Assembly (NCBI GenBank): GCA_963806015.1
Contig: CAWDWM010000010.1
Location: forward strand, 464,798 to 528,797
Length of the DNA: 64,000 bases
From: JAOPZW01 sp963806015
GTDB taxonomy: Bacteria; Actinomycetota; Thermoleophilia; Solirubrobacterales; Solirubrobacteraceae
Reading direction: 5' to 3'
Shown: positions 23,210 through 32,003 of the stretch, in pieces
Position numbering within the stretch: position 1 is the stretch's first letter
Layout of the letters: the number at the start of each line of letters is the position of its first letter
The notes under the pieces: model-generated
What the model was told of the DNA's origin: nothing
The model's input: the letters and a program-made list of their open reading frames with translations, nothing else
Database searches by the model: none
Made by a program: the position numbers and the translations under genes

Positions 23210-23255
23210 ACGGTAGGCCCGCCGGCCGCGCCGGCGCATCGCCCGGACCGGGTGA
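23210..23255 (-). promoter_or_regulatory. 7-3-7 box and -10 of the LURP-one gene
   Basis: Box TCGCCCGGACCGGGTGA at 23239-23255. On the minus strand TACCGT (plus 23215-23210) begins 23 nt after it. The predicted start coincides with ATG 23203. The same TACCGT hexamer is used at 17371. Confidence 0.7.
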
Positions 23256-23275
23256 AACCGGCGGCGCGGTCCGTT

Positions 23276-23320
23276 TCACTCGCATCGGGTGATGACCACC
23301 CAGGCCGCGGGCGGAAGCAT
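23276..23320 (+). promoter_or_regulatory. 7-3-7 box and -10 of the zwf-cyd operon
   Basis: Box TCACTCGCATCGGGTGA at 23276-23292, then 22 nt to AAGCAT at 23315-23320. The predicted start is near 23327, 30 nt before ATG 23357. It would drive the 13-kb gene string ending at 36382. Confidence 0.65.
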
Positions 23321-23356
23321 CGTCGCCACGACGACCACGGCTCACAAGGCGGACCT

Positions 23357-24802
23357 ATGACCACGGCAGTCAGACCCCACGCGCGCGCCGCGGCGGCCGC
23401 GACCACTAGTGGCAAGCCACAGCCGGCCGACGTCCTGGTCGTGTTCGGGATCACCGGCGACCTCGCCAAGCAGATGACCTTCCGGTCGCTGTACAGGCTC
23501 GAATGCCGCGGCCTGCTCGACTGCCCGATCGTCGGCGTCGCGGTCGACGACTGGACGGTGGCCGACCTGCGCGAGCGGGCACGCACCGCGATCGAGGCCA
23601 CCGGGGAGAAGGTGGACGGTGAGCTGTTCGATCGCTTCGCGGCCCGTCTGTCCTACATCTCCGGCGACTTCGGCGACACCGAGACCTTCGAGCGGCTGGC
23701 CGCCGCGATCCACGACGCCCACTCGCCGGTCTTCTACCTCGAGATCCCGCCCTTCCTCTTCGGCAACGTCGTCAAGGGCCTCTCCGACGCGGGTCTCACG
23801 CACGGGGCGCGCGTCGTCGTGGAGAAGCCGTTCGGCCACGACCTCGAGTCGGCCCGTGCGCTGGCCGCCGAGATGCACCAGTACATCGACGAGTCCCAGC
23901 TGTTCCGCATCGACCACTTCCTCGGGAAGATGGGCGTGGCGGAGATCCTCTATCTGCGCTTCGCCAACGCAGGGCTCGAGCCGATCTGGAACCGCAGCCA
24001 CCTCTCCTCGATCCAGATCACGATGGCCGAGAGCTTCGGCGTCGAGGACCGCGGGCATTTCTACGATCCCGTCGGCGCGCTGCGCGACGTCGTGGTCAAC
24101 CACCTCATGCAGGTGGTGGGCGCCGCCACGATGGAGGTGCCGTCCAATCACGATGCGCCCGCGCTCAAGGACGCGCTGCACACGCTCTTCAGCGCGATGC
24201 CGCCCGCCGATCCGGCCCACTACGTGCGCGGGCAGTACGACGGCTACCGCGAGATCCCGGGTGTGGCGGCGGACTCGAGCACCGAGACCTACGCCGCGAT
24301 GCGCCTCGACATCGACAACTGGCGCTGGTCGGGGGTGCCGATCTTCATCCGCACCGGCAAGTGCCTGCCGATCACGCAGACCGAGCTGCGCCTGGTCTTC
24401 CAGCGCCCGCCGGTCATGGCCTTCCACGCCGCACGCTCACGCCAGCCTGAGCCGATGCAGATCGTGGTCAAGCTCGATCCGGCCACCGGCGTGCGGCTGC
24501 TCGTCGAGGCGCAGCGCGGCCATACGATGGAGCCCGAGCAGGTCAACCTCGACGTGGAGTTCGCCGACGAGGGCGGGGAGGGCCCGACGCCGTACGAGGT
24601 GCTGCTGCTCGCCGCCATGCACGGCGACGCCACGCGCTTCACGCGCCAGGACGGCGTCGAGGACGCGTGGAAGGTCATGCAGCCGCTGCTCGACGCGCCG
24701 CCGCCGGTCCATCCCTATGCGAAGGGATCGTGGGGTCCCGACGAGGCCGATCGGCTGATAGCCGGCCACGGACGCTGGCACGAGCCGTGGGTGGGCTCAT
24801 GA
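23357..24802 (+). CDS. zwf: Glucose-6-phosphate 1-dehydrogenase
   Basis: 481 residues. It has the nucleotide-binding loop VVFGITGDLAKQ near residue 24-35, VVVEKPFGHDLESA at about 158, and the catalytic RIDHFLGK with the active-site His about 187. The C-terminal domain contains VPIFIRTGKCLP. The enzyme oxidises glucose-6-phosphate, making NAD(P)H for the pentose phosphate route. The residues after the catalytic lysine (MGVAEI) differ from the common ETVQN, marking a distinct actinobacterial subgroup. ATG 23357 is chosen because the upstream in-frame codons cross the box promoter. The next gene overlaps by 4 nt. Confidence 0.92.
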   Translation: MTTAVRPHARAAAAATTSGKPQPADVLVVFGITGDLAKQMTFRSLYRLECRGLLDCPIVGVAVDDWTVADLRERARTAIEATGEKVDGELFDRFAARLSYISGDFGDTETFERLAAAIHDAHSPVFYLEIPPFLFGNVVKGLSDAGLTHGARVVVEKPFGHDLESARALAAEMHQYIDESQLFRIDHFLGKMGVAEILYLRFANAGLEPIWNRSHLSSIQITMAESFGVEDRGHFYDPVGALRDVVVNHLMQVVGAATMEVPSNHDAPALKDALHTLFSAMPPADPAHYVRGQYDGYREIPGVAADSSTETYAAMRLDIDNWRWSGVPIFIRTGKCLPITQTELRLVFQRPPVMAFHAARSRQPEPMQIVVKLDPATGVRLLVEAQRGHTMEPEQVNLDVEFADEGGEGPTPYEVLLLAAMHGDATRFTRQDGVEDAWKVMQPLLDAPPPVHPYAKGSWGPDEADRLIAGHGRWHEPWVGS

Positions 24803-26697
24803 GCACCGTCGACGACGAGGTGCAGGCCGCCCCGCAGAGTGCGGCGGCGCCCTCTCCGTTCCCGCCGATCGCCCAGTTCGCGTTCCTGTCGGATTGCCAC
24901 ACGGGTGCGCTCATCGCGCCCGACGGCGCCATCGGCTGGCTGTGCGTCCCGCGCTTCGACGCGCCGAGCGTGTTCGGATCGCTGCTCGACCGCCAGGCGG
25001 GCTACTTCCGCCTGGCGCCGTTCGGAATGAACGTGCCCTCCAGCCGGCGCTACGAGCCGGGGACCAACATCCTGGAGACGACGTGGCACACCCCGAGCGG
25101 CTGGGTCGTCGTACGCGACGCGCTGACCATGGGCGTGCGCCGCTCGGAGGACACCATCACGCCGCACACACGGCCGCCGACCGACGATGACGCCGAGCAC
25201 CTGCTCGTCCGCACGGTGCGGTGCATCGACGGAAGCGTCGAGATCGAGCTCGTGTGCGAGCCGGCCTTCGACTACGGCCGCGTCCCGGCCGAGTGGGAGC
25301 TGGTGGGCGACGACCGCCACGCTGCCGACGCCAGTGGGGCGGAGCAGACGATCAGGCTGAGCACGGACATGGCCCTCGGGATCGAGGGCAACACCGTGCG
25401 CGCCCGGCACACGCTCACCCAGGGCGATGAGCTCTACTGCGCGCTGTCGTGGGCCGAGGGTCTGGCCTCCCCGGCGGACCTCGACGACGCCAACGCCCGG
25501 TTGGAGCAGACGACCCGCTTCTGGCGCTCGTGGCTCTCCCGCGCCCGCCTGCCCGACCACGAGTGGATGACGCCGATCCAGCGCTCCGCGTTGGCGATCA
25601 AGGGCCTGACCTACATGCCCACGGGGGCCACGGTGGCCGCGCTGACCACGTCGCTGCCCGAGACGCCGGGGGGTGAGCGCAACTGGGACTACCGCTACAC
25701 GTGGATCCGCGACTCGACCTTCACCCTGCAGGCGCTGCACTTCCTCAACCTCGACTGGGAGGCCGACGAGTTCATGCAGTTCATCGGCGACCTCGAGGCC
25801 AACGGGGACGGCGCGCTGCAGATCATGTACGGGATCGACGGGCGGCGCGATCTCACGGAGTCCACGCGCGACGACCTCTCCGGCTATGCCGGCGCGCGCC
25901 CGGTCCGCATCGGCAACGGCGCGTTCGACCAGCGCCAGAACGACGTCTTCGGCGCTGCGCTCGACTCGATCCTGCTGCACACGCGGCGCAGCAAGCGGCT
26001 GCCGCGCCGGCTGTGGCCGATCGTGCAGGCGCAGGCGAAGTGCGCGACCGCGGTCTGGCGCGAGCCCGACCAGGGCATCTGGGAGGCGCGCGGCGAGCCC
26101 CAGCACTACGTCTCGTCGAAGCTCATGGGCTGGGTCGCCCTCGATCGCGCGGCGAAGCTGGCCGAGATCGCCGGCGACCCGCAGCTCAGCACGACCTGGC
26201 GGGCGACGGCGGAGGAGATCAAGGCCGACATCCTCGAGCACGGCCTCGACAGCCGCGGCGTGCTGCGCCAGCACTACGCGACCGACGCCCTGGACGCCTC
26301 GACCCTGCTCGCCGCCCTCTTCGGCTTCCTGCCGGCCGACGACGAGCGCCTGCGCTCGAGCGTCCTGGCCATCGCCGACGAGCTCACCGAGCACGGGTTC
26401 GTGCTGCGCTATCGCACCGGCGAGACCGACGACGGGCTCTCGGGCAAGGAGGGCACGTTCCTCATCTGCTCGTTCTGGCTCGTCTCGGCGCTGGCCATCA
26501 TCGGCGAGCAGCAGCGCGCGCGCGACCTCATGGGCCGCCTGCTCAACGTCGCCTCGCCGCTGGGTCTCTACGCCGAGGAGTTCGACGCCGACACCGGAAG
26601 GCACCTGGGCAACTTCCCGCAGGCCTTCTCCCATCTCGCGCTGATCGAGGCCGCCGGCCGGATCATCGTGGCCGAGCGGCTGGAGGAGCTGAGCTGA
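24799..26697 (+). CDS. GH15 glucoamylase/trehalase-type glycosidase
   Basis: 632 residues. An N-terminal beta-sandwich (about 25-270: FLSDCHTGALIAPDGAIGWL, LCVPRFDAPSVFG) precedes an alpha/alpha barrel. The family signature NWDYRYTWIRDSTFTLQAL is near 295-315, and the general base Glu is in GKEGTFLICSFW (about E551). GH15 enzymes release glucose from starch/glycogen ends or from trehalose; in actinobacteria many members of this form are trehalases. It would supply glucose to the sugar-oxidising enzymes around it. It overlaps zwf by ATGA and the GMC gene by one base. Confidence 0.9.
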   Translation: MSTVDDEVQAAPQSAAAPSPFPPIAQFAFLSDCHTGALIAPDGAIGWLCVPRFDAPSVFGSLLDRQAGYFRLAPFGMNVPSSRRYEPGTNILETTWHTPSGWVVVRDALTMGVRRSEDTITPHTRPPTDDDAEHLLVRTVRCIDGSVEIELVCEPAFDYGRVPAEWELVGDDRHAADASGAEQTIRLSTDMALGIEGNTVRARHTLTQGDELYCALSWAEGLASPADLDDANARLEQTTRFWRSWLSRARLPDHEWMTPIQRSALAIKGLTYMPTGATVAALTTSLPETPGGERNWDYRYTWIRDSTFTLQALHFLNLDWEADEFMQFIGDLEANGDGALQIMYGIDGRRDLTESTRDDLSGYAGARPVRIGNGAFDQRQNDVFGAALDSILLHTRRSKRLPRRLWPIVQAQAKCATAVWREPDQGIWEARGEPQHYVSSKLMGWVALDRAAKLAEIAGDPQLSTTWRATAEEIKADILEHGLDSRGVLRQHYATDALDASTLLAALFGFLPADDERLRSSVLAIADELTEHGFVLRYRTGETDDGLSGKEGTFLICSFWLVSALAIIGEQQRARDLMGRLLNVASPLGLYAEEFDADTGRHLGNFPQAFSHLALIEAAGRIIVAERLEELS

Positions 26698-28283
26698 TGA
26701 GCGACTACGACGTGATCGTGATCGGATCCGGTGCCGGCGGAGGGACGCTCGTCCGGCACCTCGCCCCCTCGGGGAAGCGCATCCTCCTCCTCGAGCGGGG
26801 CGACTGGCTCCCGCGCGAGCCGCAGAACTGGCTCGCGCGGGACGTCTTCGTCGACAACCGCTACGTGTCGCAGGACACGTGGTACGACGCTGCCGGCAAG
26901 CCCTTCCAGCCGCAGGTGCACTACTTCGTCGGCGGCGCCACCAAGCTCTACGGCGCGGCGTTGTACCGCCTGCGCAAGGAGGACTTCGGCGAGCTGCGCC
27001 ACCACGACGGCATCTCGCCGGCGTGGCCCATCTCATACGAGGAGATGGAGCCCTACTACACGCGCGCCGAGCAGCTCTACCACGTGCACGGCGCGCGCGG
27101 CGAGGACCCGACCGAGCCGCCCGCCAGCGCGCCCTACCCGTTCCCGGCGGTCAGTCACGAGCCGCGCATCCAGCAGCTGTCCGACGACCTCGAGGCGGCC
27201 GGGCACCGGCCGTTCCACGCGCCCTGCGGCGTGATGCTCGCCGAGGACGACATGCCCCACAGCCGGTGCGTGCGTTGCTCGACGTGCGACGGCTTCCCAT
27301 GCCTGGTGCACGCGAAGTCCGACGCCGAGGTCCTCGGCGTGCGCCCGGCGCTCGAGCACCCCAACGTCACCATGCTCATCAACGCGCAGGCCCTGCGCCT
27401 TCAGACCAACGACGCGGGCACATCCGTCACGGGGGTCGTGGTCCAGCGCGACGGGGCGCGCGAGACGTACAGCGCCGACCTGGTCGTCGTCTCGTGCGGC
27501 GCGGCCAACAGCGCGAAGCTGCTGCTGGCCTCGGCCAGCGACGCCCATCCCAACGGCCTGGCCAACGGGTCCGACCAGGTCGGGCGCAACTACATGTTCC
27601 ACAACTGCGTGGCCGTGCTGGCGCTGTCCAAGGAGCCCAACCCCACGGTCTTCCAGAAGACGCTGGGGCTCAACGACTTCTACTTCGGCACCGACGACGT
27701 CGACTACCCGCTGGGCAACATCCAGATGGTCGGCAAGTCGTCGGCTGAGATGTACCGCGGCGAGAAGCCGATCCAGACGAGGCTGGCGCCCGAGTTCACG
27801 CTGGAGACGGTGGCCCGCCACGCGGTCGACTTCTGGCTCTCGACCGAGGACCTCCCGGTGGCGGAGAACCGGGTGACCCTGCGCGACGACGGGAACATCG
27901 CGCTCGCCTACAAGGCGACCAACGACGTGCCCAAGAAGCGCCTGCTGCACGAGCTGAAGTCCCTGCTCAAGGACCTCGGGATGCAGCACGACCACCTGCT
28001 GCCGCGCCACGCGTACCTCAAGAACGACATCCCGGTGGCGGGCTGCGCGCATCAGGCGGGAACCTGTCGCTTCGGGACCGACCAGGCGGCCTCCGTGCTC
28101 GACACCGACTGCAGGGCGCACGAGGTCGACAACCTCTACGTCGTCGACACGAGCTTCTTCCCGAGCATCGGCGCCGTGAACCCGGCGCTGACGGCCATGG
28201 CCAACGCGGTGCGCGTCGGTGACCATCTCCTGCAGCGCCTGGGCGCTCCGCAGGCCGCACCGGAGCCCGCACATGTCGGTTGA
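26697..28283 (+). CDS. GMC-family FAD oxidoreductase with Cys-rich insert
   Basis: 528 residues. FAD-binding GSGAGGGTLVRHLAPSGKRILLLE is at the N-terminus. The middle holds CVRCSTCDGFPC (about 198-209), with four cysteines, and the C-terminal GMC motif ends VDTSFFPSIGAVNPALTAMANA. His in AGCAHQAGTCRFG is in the expected active-site region. It oxidises an alcohol or sugar hydroxyl. The electron acceptor is unknown; the next genes are NDH-2 and cytochrome bd, so quinone delivery is plausible (inference). The cysteine cluster might hold a metal or FeS centre. It starts at ATG 26697, sharing a base with the stop of the GH15 gene. Confidence 0.88.
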   Translation: MSDYDVIVIGSGAGGGTLVRHLAPSGKRILLLERGDWLPREPQNWLARDVFVDNRYVSQDTWYDAAGKPFQPQVHYFVGGATKLYGAALYRLRKEDFGELRHHDGISPAWPISYEEMEPYYTRAEQLYHVHGARGEDPTEPPASAPYPFPAVSHEPRIQQLSDDLEAAGHRPFHAPCGVMLAEDDMPHSRCVRCSTCDGFPCLVHAKSDAEVLGVRPALEHPNVTMLINAQALRLQTNDAGTSVTGVVVQRDGARETYSADLVVVSCGAANSAKLLLASASDAHPNGLANGSDQVGRNYMFHNCVAVLALSKEPNPTVFQKTLGLNDFYFGTDDVDYPLGNIQMVGKSSAEMYRGEKPIQTRLAPEFTLETVARHAVDFWLSTEDLPVAENRVTLRDDGNIALAYKATNDVPKKRLLHELKSLLKDLGMQHDHLLPRHAYLKNDIPVAGCAHQAGTCRFGTDQAASVLDTDCRAHEVDNLYVVDTSFFPSIGAVNPALTAMANAVRVGDHLLQRLGAPQAAPEPAHVG

Positions 28284-29601
28284 CCTGACCGAGGGGCAGC
28301 TGCACGTCGTCATCGTCGGCGGTGGCTTCGCCGGCGTCGGCTGCGCCCGGCGGCTGGCCGAGCGCGACGACGTGCGGGTCACGCTGATCGACCGCAACAA
28401 CTACCACCAGTTCCAGCCGCTGCTCTACCAGGTCGCGACCTCGCAGCTGGCCTCCAGCGACATCGCCTACTCGCTGCGCAAGCTCTTCCACGACCACATC
28501 AACGTGGACGTCAAGCTCGCCGAGGTGGCCTCGCTGGATCCGGCCACGCACAGCGTGACCACCACCGAGGGGGAGGTCTTCTCCGGCGACGCGCTCGTCC
28601 TCGCGGCCGGATCGCAGCCCAACTTCTTCCGCACCCCCGGCGCGGACACCCACGCCTTCCCGCTGTACAGCCTCGATCACGCGCAGCGGCTGCGCTCGCG
28701 CATCCTCGGCGTGTTCGAGGACGCCGACCGCGACGAGACGCTGATCGACCAGGGGGCCCTGAACTTCGTGATCATCGGCGGCGGGCCGACCGGCGTCGAG
28801 GTGGCCGGCGCCCTGGCCGATCTGATCCACGACACGATGAGCGCCGAGTACCACCACCTCGCGGTCACGGCGGCCCAGATCCACATCGTGGACCTCGGCC
28901 ACACCCTGCTGGGCGCGTTCTCTGACAGCGCCCACGACTACGTGGCGAAGGTGCTGGGCAAGAAGGGCGTCCGCCTGCACCTCGGCGTGGCGGTCACCGA
29001 GATCGGGCCCGGGCACGTGACGCTCGCGGACGGCTCGTCGATCAGGACGCGGTGCGTGATCTGGGGCGGCGGCATCATGGCTCCGGTCGTCGCCGGCACG
29101 GCCGGGATGCCGCAGGGACGCGGCGGGCGGATCGAGGTACAGCCGGACCTCACGGTCGACGGCGCGCCGGGCGTCTACGCCATCGGCGACATCGCCAACA
29201 TCCCCAGCCCGGATGGGAACACCCATCCGCAGCTCGGCTCGGTCGCCCTGCAGAGCGGCGTCGCGGCGGCCGACAACCTGCTCGCCGACTTCGCGGGCAA
29301 GCCGCGCAAGGCCTTCCACTACCACGACAAGGGCATCATGGCGATGATCGGGCGCGGCGCCGCGGTGGCCGAGGTCGGCCCCCATCGCCACGAGCTGCAC
29401 GGGGTCATCGCCTTCTCGTCGTGGCTGGGCGTGCACGCGTTGCTGATGACGGGCGTGCGCAACCGCATCGATGCCTTCGTCAACTGGGGCTGGGACTACT
29501 TCGGCAAGTCGCGTGGACCGCAGGTCCTGGACCGCTCCGACGCCGCACGGATCGACTGGGAAGAGGATGCGGCCCCTGAGCCCCTGACGGCTGCACGGTG
29601 A
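28273..29601 (+). CDS. ndh: Type II NADH dehydrogenase (NDH-2)
   Basis: 442 residues with two Rossmann motifs (VVIVGGGFAGVGCARRLAE and FVIIGGGPTGVEVAGALAD). It also has the family's NNYHQFQPLLYQVATSQL, an AIGDIAN FAD motif and a C-terminal amphipathic end (FSSWLGVHALLMTGVRNR). It passes electrons from NADH to quinone without proton pumping. Here it feeds the cytochrome bd oxidase encoded next. ATG 28273 overlaps the GMC gene by 11 nt, and cydA starts inside its stop (GTGA). Confidence 0.93.
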   Translation: MSVDLTEGQLHVVIVGGGFAGVGCARRLAERDDVRVTLIDRNNYHQFQPLLYQVATSQLASSDIAYSLRKLFHDHINVDVKLAEVASLDPATHSVTTTEGEVFSGDALVLAAGSQPNFFRTPGADTHAFPLYSLDHAQRLRSRILGVFEDADRDETLIDQGALNFVIIGGGPTGVEVAGALADLIHDTMSAEYHHLAVTAAQIHIVDLGHTLLGAFSDSAHDYVAKVLGKKGVRLHLGVAVTEIGPGHVTLADGSSIRTRCVIWGGGIMAPVVAGTAGMPQGRGGRIEVQPDLTVDGAPGVYAIGDIANIPSPDGNTHPQLGSVALQSGVAAADNLLADFAGKPRKAFHYHDKGIMAMIGRGAAVAEVGPHRHELHGVIAFSSWLGVHALLMTGVRNRIDAFVNWGWDYFGKSRGPQVLDRSDAARIDWEEDAAPEPLTAAR

Positions 29602-30995
29602 CGCCGTTCGCCGTCACGACGGTCGACCTCGCGCGCGTCCAGTTCGCGATGACGTCGATCTATCACTTCCTCTTCGTGCCGCTCACGCTGGGCCTGGCGC
29701 CGCTGGTGGCGATCATGCAGACGGCGTGGTACCGGACGGGGGTCGATGCGTGGCTGCGCCTGACGAAGTTCTTCGGGACGCTGCTGCTCATCAACTTCGC
29801 CATCGGGGTGGCGACGGGGCTGGTGCAGGAGTTCCAGTTCGGGATGAACTGGTCGGTGTACTCGGAGTTCGTCGGCGGCGTGTTCGGTGCGCCGCTGGCG
29901 ATCGAGGGGCTGGCCGCGTTCGCCCTCGAGGCCACGTTCATCGGGCTGTGGATCTTCGGCTGGGACCGGTTGTCGCCACGCGTGCATCTGGCGACGATCT
30001 GGCTGACCGCCGCGGGCACGTGGATGTCGGCGTACTTCATCCTGGTCGCGAACTCGTGGATGCAGCACCCGGTCGGCTACAAGATGGTCGACGGCGAGGC
30101 GCAGCTGACGAGCGTCTGGGCGCTGCTGTCCAACGAGTTCGCGCTGATCGCGTGGGTGCATACGATCCTCGCCGGACTGATCTTCGGCACGACGGTGGTG
30201 CTGGGGGTCTCGTGCTGGCACATCCTGCGCGGGCGCAACGTCGAGTTGTTTCGCCGGGGCGCGGCGTTGGCGCTCATCGTGGCCGTGCCCGCGACGCTGA
30301 TCCAGCTGTCGGTGGGCAATCGCTTCGGGGAGGCGGTCACAAGCGCGCAGGGCATGAAGATCGCCGCCTCCGAGGCGCAGTGGAACACGTGCGATCCGTG
30401 TGGTTTCTCCCTGTTCCAGATCGGGGGCTTCTCCGCGCAGGACCCGAACCCCAGCTTCTCGATCACGGTCCCGCGCCTGTTGTCGTGGATGGCCACAGGT
30501 TCCTTCAACGGCCAGGTGCAGGGGATCAACCAGCTGCAGGCCCAGGAGCAGAAGGACTTCGGGCAGGGCAACTACATGCCGCGCGTACGGCTGATGTACT
30601 GGTCGATGCGGGTGATGGCGCTCCTCGGGGTGGCTATGTTCCTGATCGCCGCCGTCGGTGCGTGGCTCTACCGCAAGCGGAGGCTCGAGAAGGCGCGGTG
30701 GTTCCTGTGGACCGCTGTCATCGCCATAGCGTTCCCGTTCATCGCGGCGACCTTCGGCTGGATCCTCACCGAAATGGGACGCCAGCCGTGGATCGTGCAG
30801 GATCTGCTCAAGACGTCCGACGCGCACTCGTCCAGCGTGAGCACGGCGATGGTCGCAAGCAGCATCGGCGTGTTCGCCCTGCTGTACCTCGTTCTGGGGG
30901 TCGTGGACTTCGTGCTCATGCGCCGCTATGCCCGCGTCGATCCGCCGCCGCTGCGGGAGGAGAGCGCTGCAGCGGTACCAGCGCTCAGCTACTAG
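29598..30995 (+). CDS. cydA: Cytochrome bd ubiquinol/menaquinol oxidase subunit I
   Basis: 465 residues with nine hydrophobic helices. The N-terminal LARVQFAMTSIYHFLFVPLTLG carries the conserved His of a haem-b site. WVHTILAGLIFGTTVV, QLSVGNRFGEAVTSAQ (part of the quinol loop) and FGWILTEMGRQPWIV are all diagnostic. The quinol loop is short, as in non-enteric CydA. A high-affinity oxidase used at low oxygen or under respiratory stress. It starts at GTG 29598 within the ndh stop. Its own TAG stop lies in the CTAG target of the IS that separates it from cydB. Confidence 0.95.
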   Translation: MTPFAVTTVDLARVQFAMTSIYHFLFVPLTLGLAPLVAIMQTAWYRTGVDAWLRLTKFFGTLLLINFAIGVATGLVQEFQFGMNWSVYSEFVGGVFGAPLAIEGLAAFALEATFIGLWIFGWDRLSPRVHLATIWLTAAGTWMSAYFILVANSWMQHPVGYKMVDGEAQLTSVWALLSNEFALIAWVHTILAGLIFGTTVVLGVSCWHILRGRNVELFRRGAALALIVAVPATLIQLSVGNRFGEAVTSAQGMKIAASEAQWNTCDPCGFSLFQIGGFSAQDPNPSFSITVPRLLSWMATGSFNGQVQGINQLQAQEQKDFGQGNYMPRVRLMYWSMRVMALLGVAMFLIAAVGAWLYRKRRLEKARWFLWTAVIAIAFPFIAATFGWILTEMGRQPWIVQDLLKTSDAHSSSVSTAMVASSIGVFALLYLVLGVVDFVLMRRYARVDPPPLREESAAAVPALSY

Positions 30996-31994
30996 ATGGT
31001 TGATTCCACGTGGTTAGGCGATGTAGTCGACGAGGGCGCGGCTGGGTCGGTGGAGTTGGTGGTTGAGCATCACGCAGGCGGCGAGGCAGCAGAAGCGTTG
31101 CAGGATGCGTTCTCTGAGGCCGGGCAGGGTGCGGGCGCCGTGGCGTTCGAGGGTGAGGATGTCTTTGGCGGTCCAGATGATGCTCTCGATGCGCTGGCGG
31201 ATCGGGGCGAGATGCGGGCCTTGGCCGGGCTCGTCGCGGCGGCGGGGACGCACGATCGTGGCGTCGAGGTTGCTGACGTCAGCGGCGAACTGGCGGCCGG
31301 CGTAGCCCTTGTCGGCGAGCAGCGTCTCGCCGCCGGCGCGCTGACAGCGCGCGAGCAGCTGCAGGGCGACCTCGCGCTCGTCGCGCTTGGGCGAGGTGAG
31401 CGCGAGCGCGCGCGGGGTGCCGTCGGGGGCGAAGATCGCGTGCAGTCGGAAGCCCCAGAAGAAGCGGCTGTGGCTGGCGCAGTAGCCGTAGTCGGCGGCG
31501 TCGCTCAGGGCCGAGCGCTTGGCGGTCTCACGGCTGCGCGCGCACTCGACCGGGGTCGAGTCGATCAGCAGCAGGTCGTCGTGGAAGCCGGGGCTCTGCG
31601 AGGCAAAGACGCCCATCAGCCATTCCAGCGTGCCGGCCAGCCGGCGCCGGCGCTTGAAGTAGCCGGGCTGGGCGGGCAGCTCGGGGAACAGGTGCGCCAA
31701 GCGCTTGCGCGCGACCGCCAAAAACCGGCGGTCCGACGGCAGGCCCATGATCGCCTGCGCCACGCAGAGCGTGACGACCTCCGCGTCTGTGACCCTTCGG
31801 CGCGCATTTCCCGCCCGTTCGGGCAGGAGATCATCGGCGGTGCAGAACACCGTCGTGAGCAGCAGGTCGAGGTCGGCGTCCATCGAGGCCCCCAAGGTCG
31901 GCGCTGGCTACTGAGCACCGCCGACTTCGACCCTGCTGCCTATCCGTCCTTCAACCCCACCGCCGCGCCCCCGGCCGTGGAATCACTCATCTAG
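30992..31994 (-). mobile_element. 1-kb insertion sequence between cydA and cydB
   Basis: Bounded by CTAG on both sides (30992-30995, 31991-31994), with imperfect 15-bp inverted ends ATGGTTGATTCCACG (30996-31010) and CGTGGAATCACTCAT (31976-31990), matching at 13 of 15 positions including a perfect 10-bp block. It encodes one transposase on the minus strand. Removing the element and one CTAG leaves TACTAGGAGTTGAGCATGG, i.e. the cydA stop, a GGAG ribosome-binding site and the cydB ATG. Both coding regions are therefore undamaged. Confidence 0.88.
31014..31895 (-). CDS. DDE transposase (IS982-like)
   Basis: 293 residues. It has an N-terminal helical region (VTDAEVVTLCVAQAIMGLPS, FPELPAQPGYFKRRRRL) and a DDE catalytic core: LLLIDSTPVECARSRE (first Asp), ETLLADKGYAGRQFA (second Asp) and IRQRIESIIW (Glu). 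The phrase DYGYCASHSRFFWGFRLHAIF fits IS982-type transposases as recalled. The CTAG target duplication is more usual for IS5-type elements, so the family name is provisional. The gene is intact and the element could still be mobile. Confidence 0.8.
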   Translation of the reverse strand: MGASMDADLDLLLTTVFCTADDLLPERAGNARRRVTDAEVVTLCVAQAIMGLPSDRRFLAVARKRLAHLFPELPAQPGYFKRRRRLAGTLEWLMGVFASQSPGFHDDLLLIDSTPVECARSRETAKRSALSDAADYGYCASHSRFFWGFRLHAIFAPDGTPRALALTSPKRDEREVALQLLARCQRAGGETLLADKGYAGRQFAADVSNLDATIVRPRRRDEPGQGPHLAPIRQRIESIIWTAKDILTLERHGARTLPGLRERILQRFCCLAACVMLNHQLHRPSRALVDYIA

Positions 31995-32003
31995 GAGTTG
32001 AGC

